Notes: generated from the sequence alone by a model not told the origin. Shown: positions 27,748 to 36,713, counted from the first letter of the stretch. The stretch: 56,485 nt of DNA from Streptomyces sp. A1277 (GCF_004795015.1 NZ_SSBI01000054.1:1-56485); one strand, 5' to 3'. Numbers and translations are program-made.

Positions 27748-28341
27748 TCAGCCCCGGCGGCCGATGAGCTTCCAGGAGGCGGGCAGCGCGCCCATGGCGA
27801 GGGCCGCCTTCAGCGCGTCGCCGAGGAGGAACGGCGTCAGGCCCGCGGCGATCGCGGCGCTCGCCGACATGCCGGTGGACAGCGCCAGGTACGGCACGCC
27901 GACGGCGTAGATGATCGCGGAGCCGAGCACCATCGTGCCCGCGGTGCGCAGCACCGAGCGGTCGCCGCCGCGCCGGGCCAGGCCGCCGACCACGGTGGCG
28001 GCGAGCAGCATGCCGAGCACGTAGCCGAAGGAGGCACCGCCCGCGCCGGAGCTGCCGGCCGAGAACCACGGCATGCCGGCCATGCCGACGAGCGCGTACA
28101 CGGCGAGGGAGAGGAAGCCGCGGCGGGCGCCGAGCGCGGTGCCGACGAGGAGGGCGGCGAAGGTCTGGCCGGTGACCGGGACCGGGGAGCCCGGGACCGG
28201 CACGGCGATCTGCGCGGCTATGCCGGTGAGCGCGGCGCCGCCGAGCACCAGGGCGGTGTCCACGGCGTAGCGGTGCCGGACGGCGGGCAGCAGGTCGGCG
28301 AGGACCGCTCCGGTACGGACGGGGGCGGCAGCAGTGCTCAT
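27748..28341 (-). CDS. bioY: Biotin transporter substrate-binding component BioY
   Basis: A 197-residue membrane protein with about six transmembrane helices and the BioY features QIAVPVPGSPVPVTGQTFAALL and GALLGxRRGxLS-like segments. BioY is the S-component of an ECF biotin uptake system. The start ATG at 28339-28341 has GCGGAG about 9 bases upstream. No ECF ATPase (BioM) or T-component (BioN) lies beside it, so it either works alone or uses components encoded elsewhere. I find no recognisable biotin-responsive operator upstream. Confidence 0.92.
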   Translation of the reverse strand: MSTAAAPVRTGAVLADLLPAVRHRYAVDTALVLGGAALTGIAAQIAVPVPGSPVPVTGQTFAALLVGTALGARRGFLSLAVYALVGMAGMPWFSAGSSGAGGASFGYVLGMLLAATVVGGLARRGGDRSVLRTAGTMVLGSAIIYAVGVPYLALSTGMSASAAIAAGLTPFLLGDALKAALAMGALPASWKLIGRRG

Positions 28342-28733
28342 CGGGACTCCGCGGGGGTGAGGGCAGACAGAGGGACGGACTGAGCCTGACGTTAGCCGAC
28401 GGAGTCGCGCTCGATCACCATCAGCGGCCCACAAAGCGGCGGTTGGGGCGTTGGTGGGATTCACACAACGAACGACGCGCAATCATCGCGGGGCGTGATG
28501 CTTGTCACGGAGGTGGGAATGGATTCTTCCGGGCTGGGCCGGGAAGGGGCGCGGGGGCAGGACTGTGAACTCCCTCTAAAACTCCGCCCCGTGACGGCGG
28601 CCCGTCGCCTGCCGCTCCACAGGGCCGCGGCGCGGATCCGGTGACCGTATAGCGGACCGTGGTTCCCGGTGATCGGGGCGCGTGTTCAGGCTTGAGGACG
28701 TCCCCCGTCTCACCGACCGGACAGAGTTCGTCC
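28342..28733. other. Intergenic region between bioY and the permease pseudogene
   Basis: About 390 bases between divergent units. It must contain the bioY promoter and whatever promoter the decayed permease once used. I see no gene, strong hairpin or recognisable operator. Confidence 0.45.
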
Positions 28734-29466
28734 ATGTCCCGGACCTCCTCCCCCACCGGCTCGCCGGCCACCGCGCCGGACACCGCGCCCGACACCTCCC
28801 TCTCGCACGGGCTGAAGCAGCGCCGTCTGTCGATGATCGCGCTGGGCGGTGTCATCGGCGCCGGGCTCTTCGTCGGCTCCGGTACGGGCATCGCCGCCGC
28901 GGGCCCCTCGGTCGTCGTCGCGTACGCCGCCTCCGGGCTGCTGGCCATGCTCGTGATGCGGATGCTCGGTGAGATGTCGGCGGCCGATCCGGCGTCCGGT
29001 TCGTTCTCCGTCCACGCCGAGCGGGCGATCGGCCCGTGGGCCGGTTTCACGGTGGGCTGGGCGTTCTGGGTGCTGCTCTGTGTGGCCGTCGGGCTCGAAG
29101 GGATCGGCGCGGCCCGGATCGTCACCGGCTGACTGCCCGGGACCCCGGAGTGGGCCTGGGTGGCGCTGTTCATGGTGGTGTCCCTGGGGGCGAACCTGGC
29201 CTCGGTGTCGAAGTTCGGCGAGTTCGAGTTCTGGTTCGCCGCGCTCAAGGTCACCGCGATCGCGCTGTTCCTGGTGCTGGGCGTGCTGGCGGTGGTTCCC
29301 GGGGCTGACGGTGGTGGCGCTGCTCGCCATGGCCGGGATCTTCGTCCTGATGCTCCGCCAGCCCGGCACCCGCGACCAGCTGCTCGCGTCGGGCGCGCTG
29401 ACGGCGGCCCTGGCCGCCGTCGGGACCGTACGCGGGCGGCGCGCCGGGACCAGGACGAAGGACTGA
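28734..29466 (+). pseudogene. Amino-acid permease (APC family) pseudogene
   Basis: The N-terminus is intact (SHGLKQRRLSMIALGGVIGAGLFVGSG, an AnsP/GabP-like start) and runs to VTG. An in-frame TGA at 29130-29132 then stands where homologues have Trp. The same frame continues (LPGTPEWAWVALFMVVSLGAN ... VLGVLAVVPG) to about 29303. A +1 frame then encodes a typical permease C-terminus (GLTVVALLAMAGIFVLMLR ... AGTRTKD). About half of a ~470-residue permease is missing at that junction. Nonsense mutation, frameshift and internal deletion all argue for a dead gene. It lies 36 bases upstream of the sodF operator. Confidence 0.85.
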
Positions 29467-29500
29467 CCCTCTCTCAGCCACTCCTGCTGTTAGCCTGCTC

Positions 29501-29517
29501 TTGCATATAGGTTGCAA
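29501..29517 (+). promoter_or_regulatory. Nur-type operator of sodF
   Basis: TTGCATATAGGTTGCAA contains TGCAT-N5-TTGCA, an almost exact match to the Nur box TGCAA-N5-TTGCA. It lies 36 bases upstream of the sodF ATG. Nur is the nickel-responsive Fur-family repressor that shuts off sodF when nickel is sufficient in Streptomyces, so the site fits the gene. Confidence 0.8.
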
Positions 29518-29552
29518 TAACAACGGTTCAGCAGCTGGAGGGTTCGAAACCA

Positions 29553-30194
29553 ATGGCCACGTACACGCTCCCGGAACTCCCGTACGACTACGCCGCGCTC
29601 GAACCGGTCATCAATCCGCAGATCATCGAGCTCCACCACGACAAGCACCACGCCGCGTACGTGAAGGGCGCGAACGACACCCTGGAGCAGCTGGAGGAGG
29701 CCCGCGACAAGGAGGCATGGGGAGCGGTCAACGGCCTCCAGAAGAGCCTGGCCTTCCACCTCTCGGGCCACATCCTGCACTCCATCTACTGGCACAACAT
29801 GACCGGTGACGGCGGCGGCGAGCCCCTCGCGGCGGACGGCGTCGGCGACCTCGCGGACGCGATCACCGAGTCCTTCGGCTCCTTCGCCGGCTTCAAGTCC
29901 CAGCTGACGAAGGCGGCCGCCACCACGCAGGGCTCCGGCTGGGGCGTCCTCGCCTACGAGCCGGTCAGCGGCAAGCTGATCGTCGAACAGGTCTACGACC
30001 ACCAGGGCAACGTGGGCCAGGGCTCGGTCCCGGTCCTCGTCTTCGACGCCTGGGAGCACGCCTTCTACCTCCAGTACAAGAACCAGAAGGTCGACTTCAT
30101 CGAGGCGATGTGGGCCGTCGTCAACTGGCAGGACGTGGCCAAGCGCTACGCCGCCGCCAAGGAGCGCGCGGACGTCCTGCTGCTCGCCCCCTGA
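29553..30194 (+). CDS. sodF: Iron superoxide dismutase
   Basis: A 213-residue Fe/Mn-type superoxide dismutase. Metal ligands are His28 (LHHDKHH), His76 (GHILHSIYW), and the Asp and His of VFDAWEHAFYLQY. The sequence is typical of Streptomyces FeSOD. ATG 29553 has GGAGGG 11 bases upstream. A Nur-type box lies just upstream, so expression should rise when nickel is scarce and the nickel SOD cannot be made. A terminator follows at 30281-30313. Confidence 0.97.
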   Translation: MATYTLPELPYDYAALEPVINPQIIELHHDKHHAAYVKGANDTLEQLEEARDKEAWGAVNGLQKSLAFHLSGHILHSIYWHNMTGDGGGEPLAADGVGDLADAITESFGSFAGFKSQLTKAAATTQGSGWGVLAYEPVSGKLIVEQVYDHQGNVGQGSVPVLVFDAWEHAFYLQYKNQKVDFIEAMWAVVNWQDVAKRYAAAKERADVLLLAP

Positions 30195-30280
30195 CCCGGG
30201 GCGCTCCCGGCCGGGGGCGCATCGAGCGTCCTGCCTCGTGATCGTCTTCTCAACCTTCACCGGGCAGGCGGATGAAGGAG

Positions 30281-30313
30281 AGGCCCCCGCCTGGACGTGA
30301 CAGGCGGGGGCCT
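30281..30313. terminator. Terminator downstream of sodF
   Basis: A 12-bp perfect stem, AGGCCCCCGCCT (30281-30292) with AGGCGGGGGCCT (30302-30313), precedes the MOSC gene. Confidence 0.8.
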
Positions 30314-30348
30314 GTCTGCTGCATGATGTCCGCCATGAGGAGCAGATC

Positions 30349-31188
30349 ATGACGATCACCGTCCAGCAGCTGGCGTGCTACCCGGTCAAGGGCTGTGCCG
30401 GCGTCGCACTCGACAGCGCACGGGTCACCACCACCGGCCTCGAACACGACCGGACGTTCATGGTGGTCGACGCGGCCCACGGCACCTTCCGCAGCCAGCG
30501 CACCCACCCCGCGATGGCCGCGCTCAGGGCCGAGGTCCTGGACTCCGGGGCCGTGCTGGCCCTGTCGGCCGAGGGCGCGGGGCCGCTGCGCCTGGACGTC
30601 GTCCGGGACGGGCCGCGCCGCGAGGTCAGCATGTTCGGCAAGGACCTCGGGCCGGCCGTCGACCAGGGGGACGAGGCCGCGCAGTGGTTCTCCGACGCAC
30701 TCGGGGCCCCGTCCCGGCTGGTCCGGGCGGTCCCCGGCTTCGACCGCGACGGCTGGGGCGACACCCCCGGCAAGCTCAACTTCGCCGACGCGCACGCGGT
30801 CCTGGTCACCTCGACGGCCTCGCTGGCCGCTCTCAACGCCCGGATCGCCGCCCGGGGCGACGCCGCGCCCGTGCCCATGGACCGCTTCCGCCCCAACATC
30901 GTGCTGACCGGTGAGGACGAGCCGCACTTCGAGGACCGGGTGGCGCGGATGTCGCTGGGCACCGTCGAACTCGCCCATTCCACACGGGCGACCCGGTGCA
31001 ACGTCACGCTCGTCGACCAGCCGTCCGGCCGCCGCGAAGGCCCGGAGCCGTTGCGCACCCTGGCCACGTACCGGCGCGAGCCGGAGTTCGGCAACAAGGT
31101 CAGCTTCGGCGCGAAGAACGCGGTGGTCCGCGAGGGCGTGGTGCGGGTCGGCGACCGGGTCTCGGTCGGCAGCCCGGTCGGCGGCTGA
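30349..31188 (+). CDS. MOSC domain protein (YcbX/mARC-like)
   Basis: A 279-residue protein with an N-terminal beta-barrel (VQQLACYPVKGCAGVALDSA) and a C-terminal MOSC domain. The conserved Cys sits in TRATRCNVTLVDQ, the expected molybdenum-cofactor ligand of YcbX and mARC. These enzymes reduce N-hydroxylated substrates. The usual extra 2Fe-2S domain is absent, as is common in actinomycetes. ATG 30349 follows AGGAG by 6 bases. Confidence 0.88.
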   Translation: MTITVQQLACYPVKGCAGVALDSARVTTTGLEHDRTFMVVDAAHGTFRSQRTHPAMAALRAEVLDSGAVLALSAEGAGPLRLDVVRDGPRREVSMFGKDLGPAVDQGDEAAQWFSDALGAPSRLVRAVPGFDRDGWGDTPGKLNFADAHAVLVTSTASLAALNARIAARGDAAPVPMDRFRPNIVLTGEDEPHFEDRVARMSLGTVELAHSTRATRCNVTLVDQPSGRREGPEPLRTLATYRREPEFGNKVSFGAKNAVVREGVVRVGDRVSVGSPVGG

Positions 31189-31274
31189 GCGCCCGTAAAT
31201 CCACCTGACCCGGGCGGGCCGGTCGCCTAGGCTCCGGGCGGTACGGGACGACGACGTGGACGTGGAGGATGACT

Positions 31275-32240
31275 GTGCGCTACCGCGAGCTGGGACGCAG
31301 CGGACTTTCGGTGTCGGAGATCGGCTACGGCGCCTGGGGCATCGGTGAGTCCGGCTGGGTGGGGGCCACGCAGGACGAGTCCGTGCGCGCCCTGCACCGG
31401 GCGATCGACCTCGGTGTGAACTTCATCGACACGGCGCGCGGCTACGGCGAGAGCGAGCGCATCGTCGGGCAGGTCGTACGCGAACGGGCCGGCGACGAGG
31501 TGCTGGTGGCGACCAAGGTGCCGCCGGAGAACGGGGCGTGGCCGGCCCACGACGGCATCGACCCGGCCGACGCCTTCCCGGGCGAGCACATCCGCACCAG
31601 CCTGGAGACGAGCCTGCGCACGTCCGGTCTGGACCACTTCGACGTGCTCCAGTTCCACGTCTGGAACGACGAGTGGGTGGGGCGCGGGGACTGGCTGGAG
31701 ACGGTCGCCGCGCTGAAGCAGGAGGGCAAGGTCCGCCTGTTCGGTGTCTCCGTCAACGACCACGTGCCCGACAGCGCCCTCGCGCTCGTCCGCAGCGGCG
31801 TGGTGGACAGCGTGCAGGTCATCTACAACGTGTTCGACCAGGCACCGGCCGACGCGCTGCTGCCGGCCTGCCAGGAGCACGGGGTCGGGGTGATCGTGCG
31901 GGTGGCGCTGGACGAGGGCGGGCTGACCGGCCGGATCACCGCGGACACGACGTTCCCCGAGGGCGACTGGCGCAACCGGTACTTCCGCGACGACCGCCCG
32001 GCCCAGGTCGAGCAGCGCGTCGCGGCGATCGTCGCGGACCTGGGCATCGAGCAGGACGCGGTCGCGGAGCACGCGCTGCGGTTCGTCCTGAGCCACCCGG
32101 CCGTCTCCACGGTCATCCCGGGCATGCGCAGCGTGCGCAACGTGGAGCGCAACACCGCGGTCGGCGACGGGTGCCCGCTCAGCGCCGACCAGCTCGCCGT
32201 GCTCGCCCGGCACCGGTGGCAGCGCAACTTCTACTCCTGA
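31275..32240 (+). CDS. Aldo/keto reductase
   Basis: A 321-residue TIM-barrel NADPH-dependent oxidoreductase. The catalytic tetrad is visible: Asp in FIDTARGYGE, Tyr in GYGESER, Lys in VATKVPP and His in LQFHVWN. The GTG at 31275 is preferred over the ATG at 31269 because the GGAGG at 31264-31268 is 6 bases from the GTG but touches the ATG. The substrate cannot be inferred. Its stop is 9 bases from the convergent lipoprotein stop. Confidence 0.9.
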   Translation: MRYRELGRSGLSVSEIGYGAWGIGESGWVGATQDESVRALHRAIDLGVNFIDTARGYGESERIVGQVVRERAGDEVLVATKVPPENGAWPAHDGIDPADAFPGEHIRTSLETSLRTSGLDHFDVLQFHVWNDEWVGRGDWLETVAALKQEGKVRLFGVSVNDHVPDSALALVRSGVVDSVQVIYNVFDQAPADALLPACQEHGVGVIVRVALDEGGLTGRITADTTFPEGDWRNRYFRDDRPAQVEQRVAAIVADLGIEQDAVAEHALRFVLSHPAVSTVIPGMRSVRNVERNTAVGDGCPLSADQLAVLARHRWQRNFYS

Positions 32241-32249
32241 GCCAGGCGC

Positions 32250-33131
32250 TCACCGGGCCGCCGCGTCGTCCTTCGTCCACGGGCCGACGCCGAGCCGGCC
32301 CGTGGTGCCGAGGTCGAGCTCCGGGGTCACCGTCACGGGCGCGGCCCCGGGCTTCGCCGTGACCTCGGCATAGGGGGCGTTCACCGGGTCGCCCTCCGTG
32401 GTGGTGTTGCGCCACGCCAGGATCGCGCGCGCTGACTCCCCCGGCCGCAGGCTGACGGGCCGGGGCGGGGCGCTCCCGCCGACCCCGGTCGAGATCTTGT
32501 CGGTGCCGTGCAGGACGTTCACCCCGGTCACCGGTTCGCGGTCCTCGCCGAGGAGCCGGAGCGCGGGGTAGCCGTCGAGGCGGTAGTCGGCGGTGCCGCA
32601 GTTGACCAGGTGGATGCCCATGACGCGCAGCCCCATCGCGGCGTCGCCCCGGTCGTTCGTGATGCGGACCCCGGAGGGCGGGCAGGCGTCGGCGGCGGGC
32701 GCCTCGCCGGCCGGGACGGCCCGCACCTTGGCGATCCTGGCCCGCAGCATCCGGGCGGAGCCGGGCCCGTCCTCCGTGTCGAGGGGGCGGCGCACGGTCT
32801 GGCCGGGGCGCACGTTCTCGACCGTGCGGGTGGTGTTGTCCATGGCCTCGCCGAAGCCGTTCACCAGGGTGAGGGTGATGGTGAAGGTGAGCGCTTCCCT
32901 CTCGGTGTTGGTGACCTCGAACCCGGTGGAGGGGGCGCCGGAGGGCCCGCACGTGCCGGTGACGACGCGGACGTTGTCCCAGGTCCGGCCGGAGGGGTCG
33001 TCGACCGGGGCGGCGGCGCAGGTGGCGCCGGGCGAGGCGGCCTCGGACCCGGCCGTTTCCTTCCCGCATCCGGTCAGGAGCGCGGTGCTCGCGAGGGCGG
33101 CACACAGGACGAGGGCGGTGGCGGGGCGCAT
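32250..33131 (-). CDS. DUF4232 secreted lipoprotein
   Basis: A 293-residue protein with a lipoprotein signal peptide. The hydrophobic segment ends in LTGC, with Cys22 as the lipidation site. A Ser/Ala/Pro-rich linker and a C-terminal DUF4232 domain follow (VNCGTADYRLDGYPALRLL ... RPGESARAILAW). DUF4232 proteins are abundant actinobacterial cell-surface proteins of unknown role. The ATG is at 33129-33131. Confidence 0.85.
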   Translation of the reverse strand: MRPATALVLCAALASTALLTGCGKETAGSEAASPGATCAAAPVDDPSGRTWDNVRVVTGTCGPSGAPSTGFEVTNTEREALTFTITLTLVNGFGEAMDNTTRTVENVRPGQTVRRPLDTEDGPGSARMLRARIAKVRAVPAGEAPAADACPPSGVRITNDRGDAAMGLRVMGIHLVNCGTADYRLDGYPALRLLGEDREPVTGVNVLHGTDKISTGVGGSAPPRPVSLRPGESARAILAWRNTTTEGDPVNAPYAEVTAKPGAAPVTVTPELDLGTTGRLGVGPWTKDDAAAR

Positions 33132-33207
33132 CCGCCCAGAAGATCAAAGAGCGCCGCGCCGGGCTGTGCGCGAGGTCACATCCAGCGTCACAGCGGCGTC
33201 ACAGCCC

Positions 33208-33241
33208 GCGCGGGGCCCGGCCGGACGGACGGGCCCCGCGC
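33208..33241 (-). terminator. Terminator of the nitroreductase gene
   Basis: A 12-bp perfect stem, GCGCGGGGCCCG (33208-33219) with CGGGCCCCGCGC (33230-33241), lies 12 bases past the stop of the minus-strand nitroreductase gene. Confidence 0.8.
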
Positions 33242-33253
33242 TGCCGTGTCCGC

Positions 33254-33904
33254 TCAGTCGAAGACCGGCCCCTGGGTGCGGGTGCGCTTGATCTCGTAGA
33301 AGCCGGGGATCGAGGCGACGAGCAGGGTGCCGTCCCAGAGCTTCGCCGCCTCCTCGCCCTTGGGGGCGGGGGTGACGACCGGGCCGAAGAAGGCGACCTG
33401 CTCGCCGTCGGCGCCGGGCACGGCGATGACCGGGGTGCCGACCTCCTGGCCCACCTTGTCGATGCCCTCCTGGTGGGAGGCGCGCAGCTCGGTGTCGTAG
33501 GCGTCGGAGTCGGCGTAGTCGGCGAGTTCGACGGGCAGGCCGACGTCCTTCAGGGCGGCCACGACCGCCTCCCGGGTGGGGCCCTCGCCCTTGTTGTGGA
33601 AGCGGGTGCCGAGGGCCGTGTAGAGCGGGCCGACGATGTCGTCGCCGTGCTTCTGCTGGGCGGCGATCACCACGCGGACCGGGCCCCATGCCTTGTTCTC
33701 CAGCATGTCGCGGTACTCGTCGGGCAGCTCGTCCAGCCGGTTCTCGTTGAGTACGGCCAGGCTCATCACGTGCCAGCGGACCTCGACGTCGCGGACCTTC
33801 TCCACCTCCAGCATCCAGCGGGAGGTCATCCAGGCCCACGGGCAGAGCGGGTCGAACCAGAAATCGGCGGGGGTCTTGCCGGTTGCCGTGCTGTTGTCAG
33901 ACAT
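33254..33904 (-). CDS. Mycothiol-dependent nitroreductase, DsbA-fold (Rv2466c-like)
   Basis: A 216-residue thioredoxin/DsbA-fold protein resembling M. tuberculosis Rv2466c (ADFWFDPLCPWAWMTSRW; VEVRWHVMSLAVLNENR; FFGPVVTPAPKGEEAAKLWD). The active-site motif is CPWA (Cys21-Ala24), so the second Cys of the Rv2466c CPWC motif is missing. A mono-thiol mechanism using mycothiol is the likely consequence. The ATG at 33902-33904 is chosen because a sigma-R-type promoter ends ~40 bases upstream; the frame is open further upstream. Confidence 0.88.
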   Translation of the reverse strand: MSDNSTATGKTPADFWFDPLCPWAWMTSRWMLEVEKVRDVEVRWHVMSLAVLNENRLDELPDEYRDMLENKAWGPVRVVIAAQQKHGDDIVGPLYTALGTRFHNKGEGPTREAVVAALKDVGLPVELADYADSDAYDTELRASHQEGIDKVGQEVGTPVIAVPGADGEQVAFFGPVVTPAPKGEEAAKLWDGTLLVASIPGFYEIKRTRTQGPVFD

Positions 33905-33943
33905 GTCTCTCCTCAAGCGGACCGATCTCACTCTGTGCGCGAG

Positions 33944-33971
33944 AACACCGCGGGGCGCTCCGGCCATTCCC
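33944..33971 (-). promoter_or_regulatory. Sigma-R-type promoter of the nitroreductase gene
   Basis: On the minus strand, GGGAAT (33966-33971) is followed by 19 bases and GTT (33944-33946), an exact fit to GGAAT-N18/19-GTT. The predicted transcription start is ~33 bases before the ATG. Rv2466c homologues belong to the thiol-oxidative-stress regulon (SigH/SigR) in actinomycetes. Confidence 0.75.
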
Positions 33972-34038
33972 GAGTGCTCGGCCGGGAGACGGCATGGGAG
34001 GATCAAAGTATTCGAACGTGACACAAAGGAGTGTGCTC

Positions 34039-36630
34039 GTGCCCGGTGAGAACCTGTCCCGAGACGAGGCCCGCGAGCGGGCCGAGCTGCTGACCGTCGA
34101 CGGTTACGACGTCGAACTCGACGTCCGTTCCGCGGTCGGTGAGCCCGGCCGGGACGACCGGACCGCCGGTCCGCTGACCTTCCGCTCGGTGACGACGATC
34201 CGGTTCCGCGCGGCGCGCGGCGGCGCGTCGACCTTCGCGGACCTGATCGCGCCGTCCGTGAACGCGGTCAGTCTGGACGGCGTGGCGCTGGACCCGGCGG
34301 CCGTCTTCGACGGCACGCGGGTGGCGCTGGCGGATCTGGCGGAGGGCGAGCACGTCCTGGTGGTGGACGCGCAGTGCGCGTACAGCCGGACCGGCGAGGG
34401 CATGCACCGGTTCGTCGACCCGGAGGACGGCGAGGTCTACCTCTACACCCAGTACGAGCCGGCGGACGCGCGCCGCGTCTTCGCCAACTTCGAGCAGCCC
34501 GACCTCAAGGCGCCCTACCGCTTCCGCGTGACGGCGCCCGCCGAGTGGACGGTCTGGAGCAACGGCGCCGAGGAGTCCCGCGAGGGCGGGGTCTGGCGCT
34601 TCGCGGAGACCGAGCCGATCTCGACGTACATCACGGCGGTCGTCGCCGGTCCGTACCACTACGTCACCGACTCCTACAGCCGCACCTTCGAGGACGGCAC
34701 GACACTGGAGATCCCGCTCGGCGCGATGTGCCGCAAGGGGCTCGCCAAGCACTTCGACTCCGACGACGTCTTCCTGATCACCAAGCAGGGCCTGGACTTC
34801 TTCCACGACAACTTCGACTACCCGTACCCGTTCGGGAAGTACGACCAGGCGTTCGTGCCGGAGTACAACCTCGGCGCGATGGAGAACCCGGGCTGTGTCA
34901 CGTTCCGCGAGGAGTACATCTTCCGCGGCAAGGTGACGCAGGCGGCGTACGAGGGCCGGGCCAACGTCATCCTGCACGAGATGGCGCACATGTGGTTCGG
35001 CGACCTCGTCACCATGCAGTGGTGGGACGACCTGTGGCTGAAGGAGTCGTTCGCCGACTTCATGGGCGTCTTCGCGATGGTCGGGGCGACCCGCTTCCAG
35101 GACGGCTGGATCACCTTCGCCAACAACCGCAAGTCCTGGGCCTACCGCGCCGACCAGCTGCCGTCCACGCACCCCGTCACGGCCGACATCCGTGACCTGG
35201 AGGACGCCAAGCTGAACTTCGACGGCATCACGTACGCCAAGGGCGCCTCGGTGCTGAAGCAGCTGGTGGCGTACGTGGGCCGGGACGCGTTCCTGGAGGG
35301 CGCCCGGCGCTACTTCAAGAAGCACGCCTACGGCAACACCCGGCTCGGGGACCTGCTGTCGGTGCTGTCCGAGACGTCCGGGCGGGACATGACCGCCTGG
35401 TCGCGCTCGTGGCTCCAGACCGCGGGCGTCAACTCGCTGACCCCGATGGCGACCTACGACGCGGCCGGCCGGATCACCGAGCTGGCCGTCCTCCAGGAGG
35501 CGGCCGAGTCGCACCCGGAGCTGCGGCCGCACCGGGTGGCCGTGGGCCTGTACCGGCGCACCCCCGAAGGCGACCTGGTGCGTTACGCGCGCGCCGAGGC
35601 GGACGTGTCGGGCCCGCGCACGGTGATCGGGGAGCTGGCCGGGGCCGAGCGGCCCGAGCTGATCCTCGTCAACGACGACGACCTCACCTACTGCAAGGTC
35701 CGCTTCGACGAGGTGTCGCTGGCCACGCTGCGGGCGCACCTGGGCGACATCACGGACCCTCTCGCGCGCGCCCTGTGCTGGTCGGCGCTGTGGAACCTCA
35801 CCCGGGACGGCCTGATGCCGGCCCGTGACTTCGTCTCGCTGGTGCTGGCCTTCGCCGGGCGCGAGACGGACATCGGGGTGCTCCAGATGCTGCACGCCTG
35901 GACCCGTACCGCGCTGACGCACTACGCGGCGCCGGAGTGGCGCGAGGAGGGCGGCCGGGCGCTGGCCGAGGGCGCGCTCGGTGAGCTGCGGCTCGCGGAG
36001 CCCGGAAGTGAGCACCAGCTCGCCTGGGCCCGGTTCTTCGCGTCGGTCGCCGCATCGGACACCGACTTCCAGCTGCTGTCCGGGCTGCTCGACGGCACGG
36101 CCAGGATCGACGGGCTCGACGTCGACCAGGAGCTGCGCTGGGCGCTCCTGGCCCCGCTCGTCGCCCACCTGGCGGCGGACGAGGCGGCGGTGGACGCGGA
36201 GCTGGCCCGGGACGACACGGCCTCCGGCAAGCGGCACCAGGTGCGGTGCCTGGCCGCCCGGCCGTCCGCCGAGGTCAAGGCGGGGGCGTGGGCGGACGTC
36301 GTGGAGTCGGACGCGCTGTCCAACGCGCTGGTGGAGGCGACGATCGCGGGCTTCGCGCAGTCCTCGCAGCGGGAGCTGCTGGCGCCGTACGCCGAGCGGT
36401 ACTTCGAGGCGATCGAGCGGGTGTGGGCCGAGCGGTCCATCCAGATCGGGATGGCCGTGGTCAAGGGCCTGTTCCCGGCGCTCCAGGACGACCCGGCGAC
36501 GCTGGCGGCGACCGACGCGTGGCTGGAGTCGCACGCGGACGCGGCGCCGGCCCTGCGCAGGCTGGTGCTGGAGGCCCGCGACGACCTCGCGCGCGGGCTG
36601 CGGGCCCAGGCGGCGGACACGGTGGCGTAG
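34039..36630 (+). CDS. pepN: M1 family aminopeptidase N (copy 1)
   Basis: An 863-residue zinc aminopeptidase. The exopeptidase motif GAMEN is at 279-283 and the zinc site is HEMAH (313-317) with Glu336 in LKESFADF. A helical ERAP1-like C-terminal domain follows. GTG 34039 is chosen because AAGGAG ends 7 bases upstream and MPGENLSRDEAR matches the family N-terminus. It is paralogous to the gene at 43337; this copy differs at many surface positions (for example KESFADFMG against NESFATYTS). Confidence 0.94.
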   Translation: MPGENLSRDEARERAELLTVDGYDVELDVRSAVGEPGRDDRTAGPLTFRSVTTIRFRAARGGASTFADLIAPSVNAVSLDGVALDPAAVFDGTRVALADLAEGEHVLVVDAQCAYSRTGEGMHRFVDPEDGEVYLYTQYEPADARRVFANFEQPDLKAPYRFRVTAPAEWTVWSNGAEESREGGVWRFAETEPISTYITAVVAGPYHYVTDSYSRTFEDGTTLEIPLGAMCRKGLAKHFDSDDVFLITKQGLDFFHDNFDYPYPFGKYDQAFVPEYNLGAMENPGCVTFREEYIFRGKVTQAAYEGRANVILHEMAHMWFGDLVTMQWWDDLWLKESFADFMGVFAMVGATRFQDGWITFANNRKSWAYRADQLPSTHPVTADIRDLEDAKLNFDGITYAKGASVLKQLVAYVGRDAFLEGARRYFKKHAYGNTRLGDLLSVLSETSGRDMTAWSRSWLQTAGVNSLTPMATYDAAGRITELAVLQEAAESHPELRPHRVAVGLYRRTPEGDLVRYARAEADVSGPRTVIGELAGAERPELILVNDDDLTYCKVRFDEVSLATLRAHLGDITDPLARALCWSALWNLTRDGLMPARDFVSLVLAFAGRETDIGVLQMLHAWTRTALTHYAAPEWREEGGRALAEGALGELRLAEPGSEHQLAWARFFASVAASDTDFQLLSGLLDGTARIDGLDVDQELRWALLAPLVAHLAADEAAVDAELARDDTASGKRHQVRCLAARPSAEVKAGAWADVVESDALSNALVEATIAGFAQSSQRELLAPYAERYFEAIERVWAERSIQIGMAVVKGLFPALQDDPATLAATDAWLESHADAAPALRRLVLEARDDLARGLRAQAADTVA

Positions 36631-36652
36631 GCGGAGGACCTCCGGCTCAGGG

Positions 36653-36685
36653 CCCTTGCCCGGTCGCCCCCGTCCCGGGCAAGGG
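36653..36685 (+). terminator. Terminator of pepN copy 1
   Basis: An 11-bp perfect stem, CCCTTGCCCGG (36653-36663) with CCGGGCAAGGG (36675-36685), lies 22 bases past the stop. Confidence 0.75.
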
Positions 36686-36687
36686 TT

Positions 36688-36713
36688 CCGTCCTCGAACG
36701 CCGGACGGGCTGG
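36688..36713. repeat. Dispersed stem-loop repeat, copy 1
   Basis: CCGTCC and GGACGG enclose the loop TCGAACGCC, followed by GCTGGG. The same loop recurs at 42687-42695 with a different but still paired stem. Elements of this type are scattered through Streptomyces intergenic regions. Confidence 0.6.

Noticed and set aside
31269..31274. ATG start for the aldo/keto reductase
   Set aside because: GGAGG directly abuts this ATG, while the GTG six bases on has ideal spacing.
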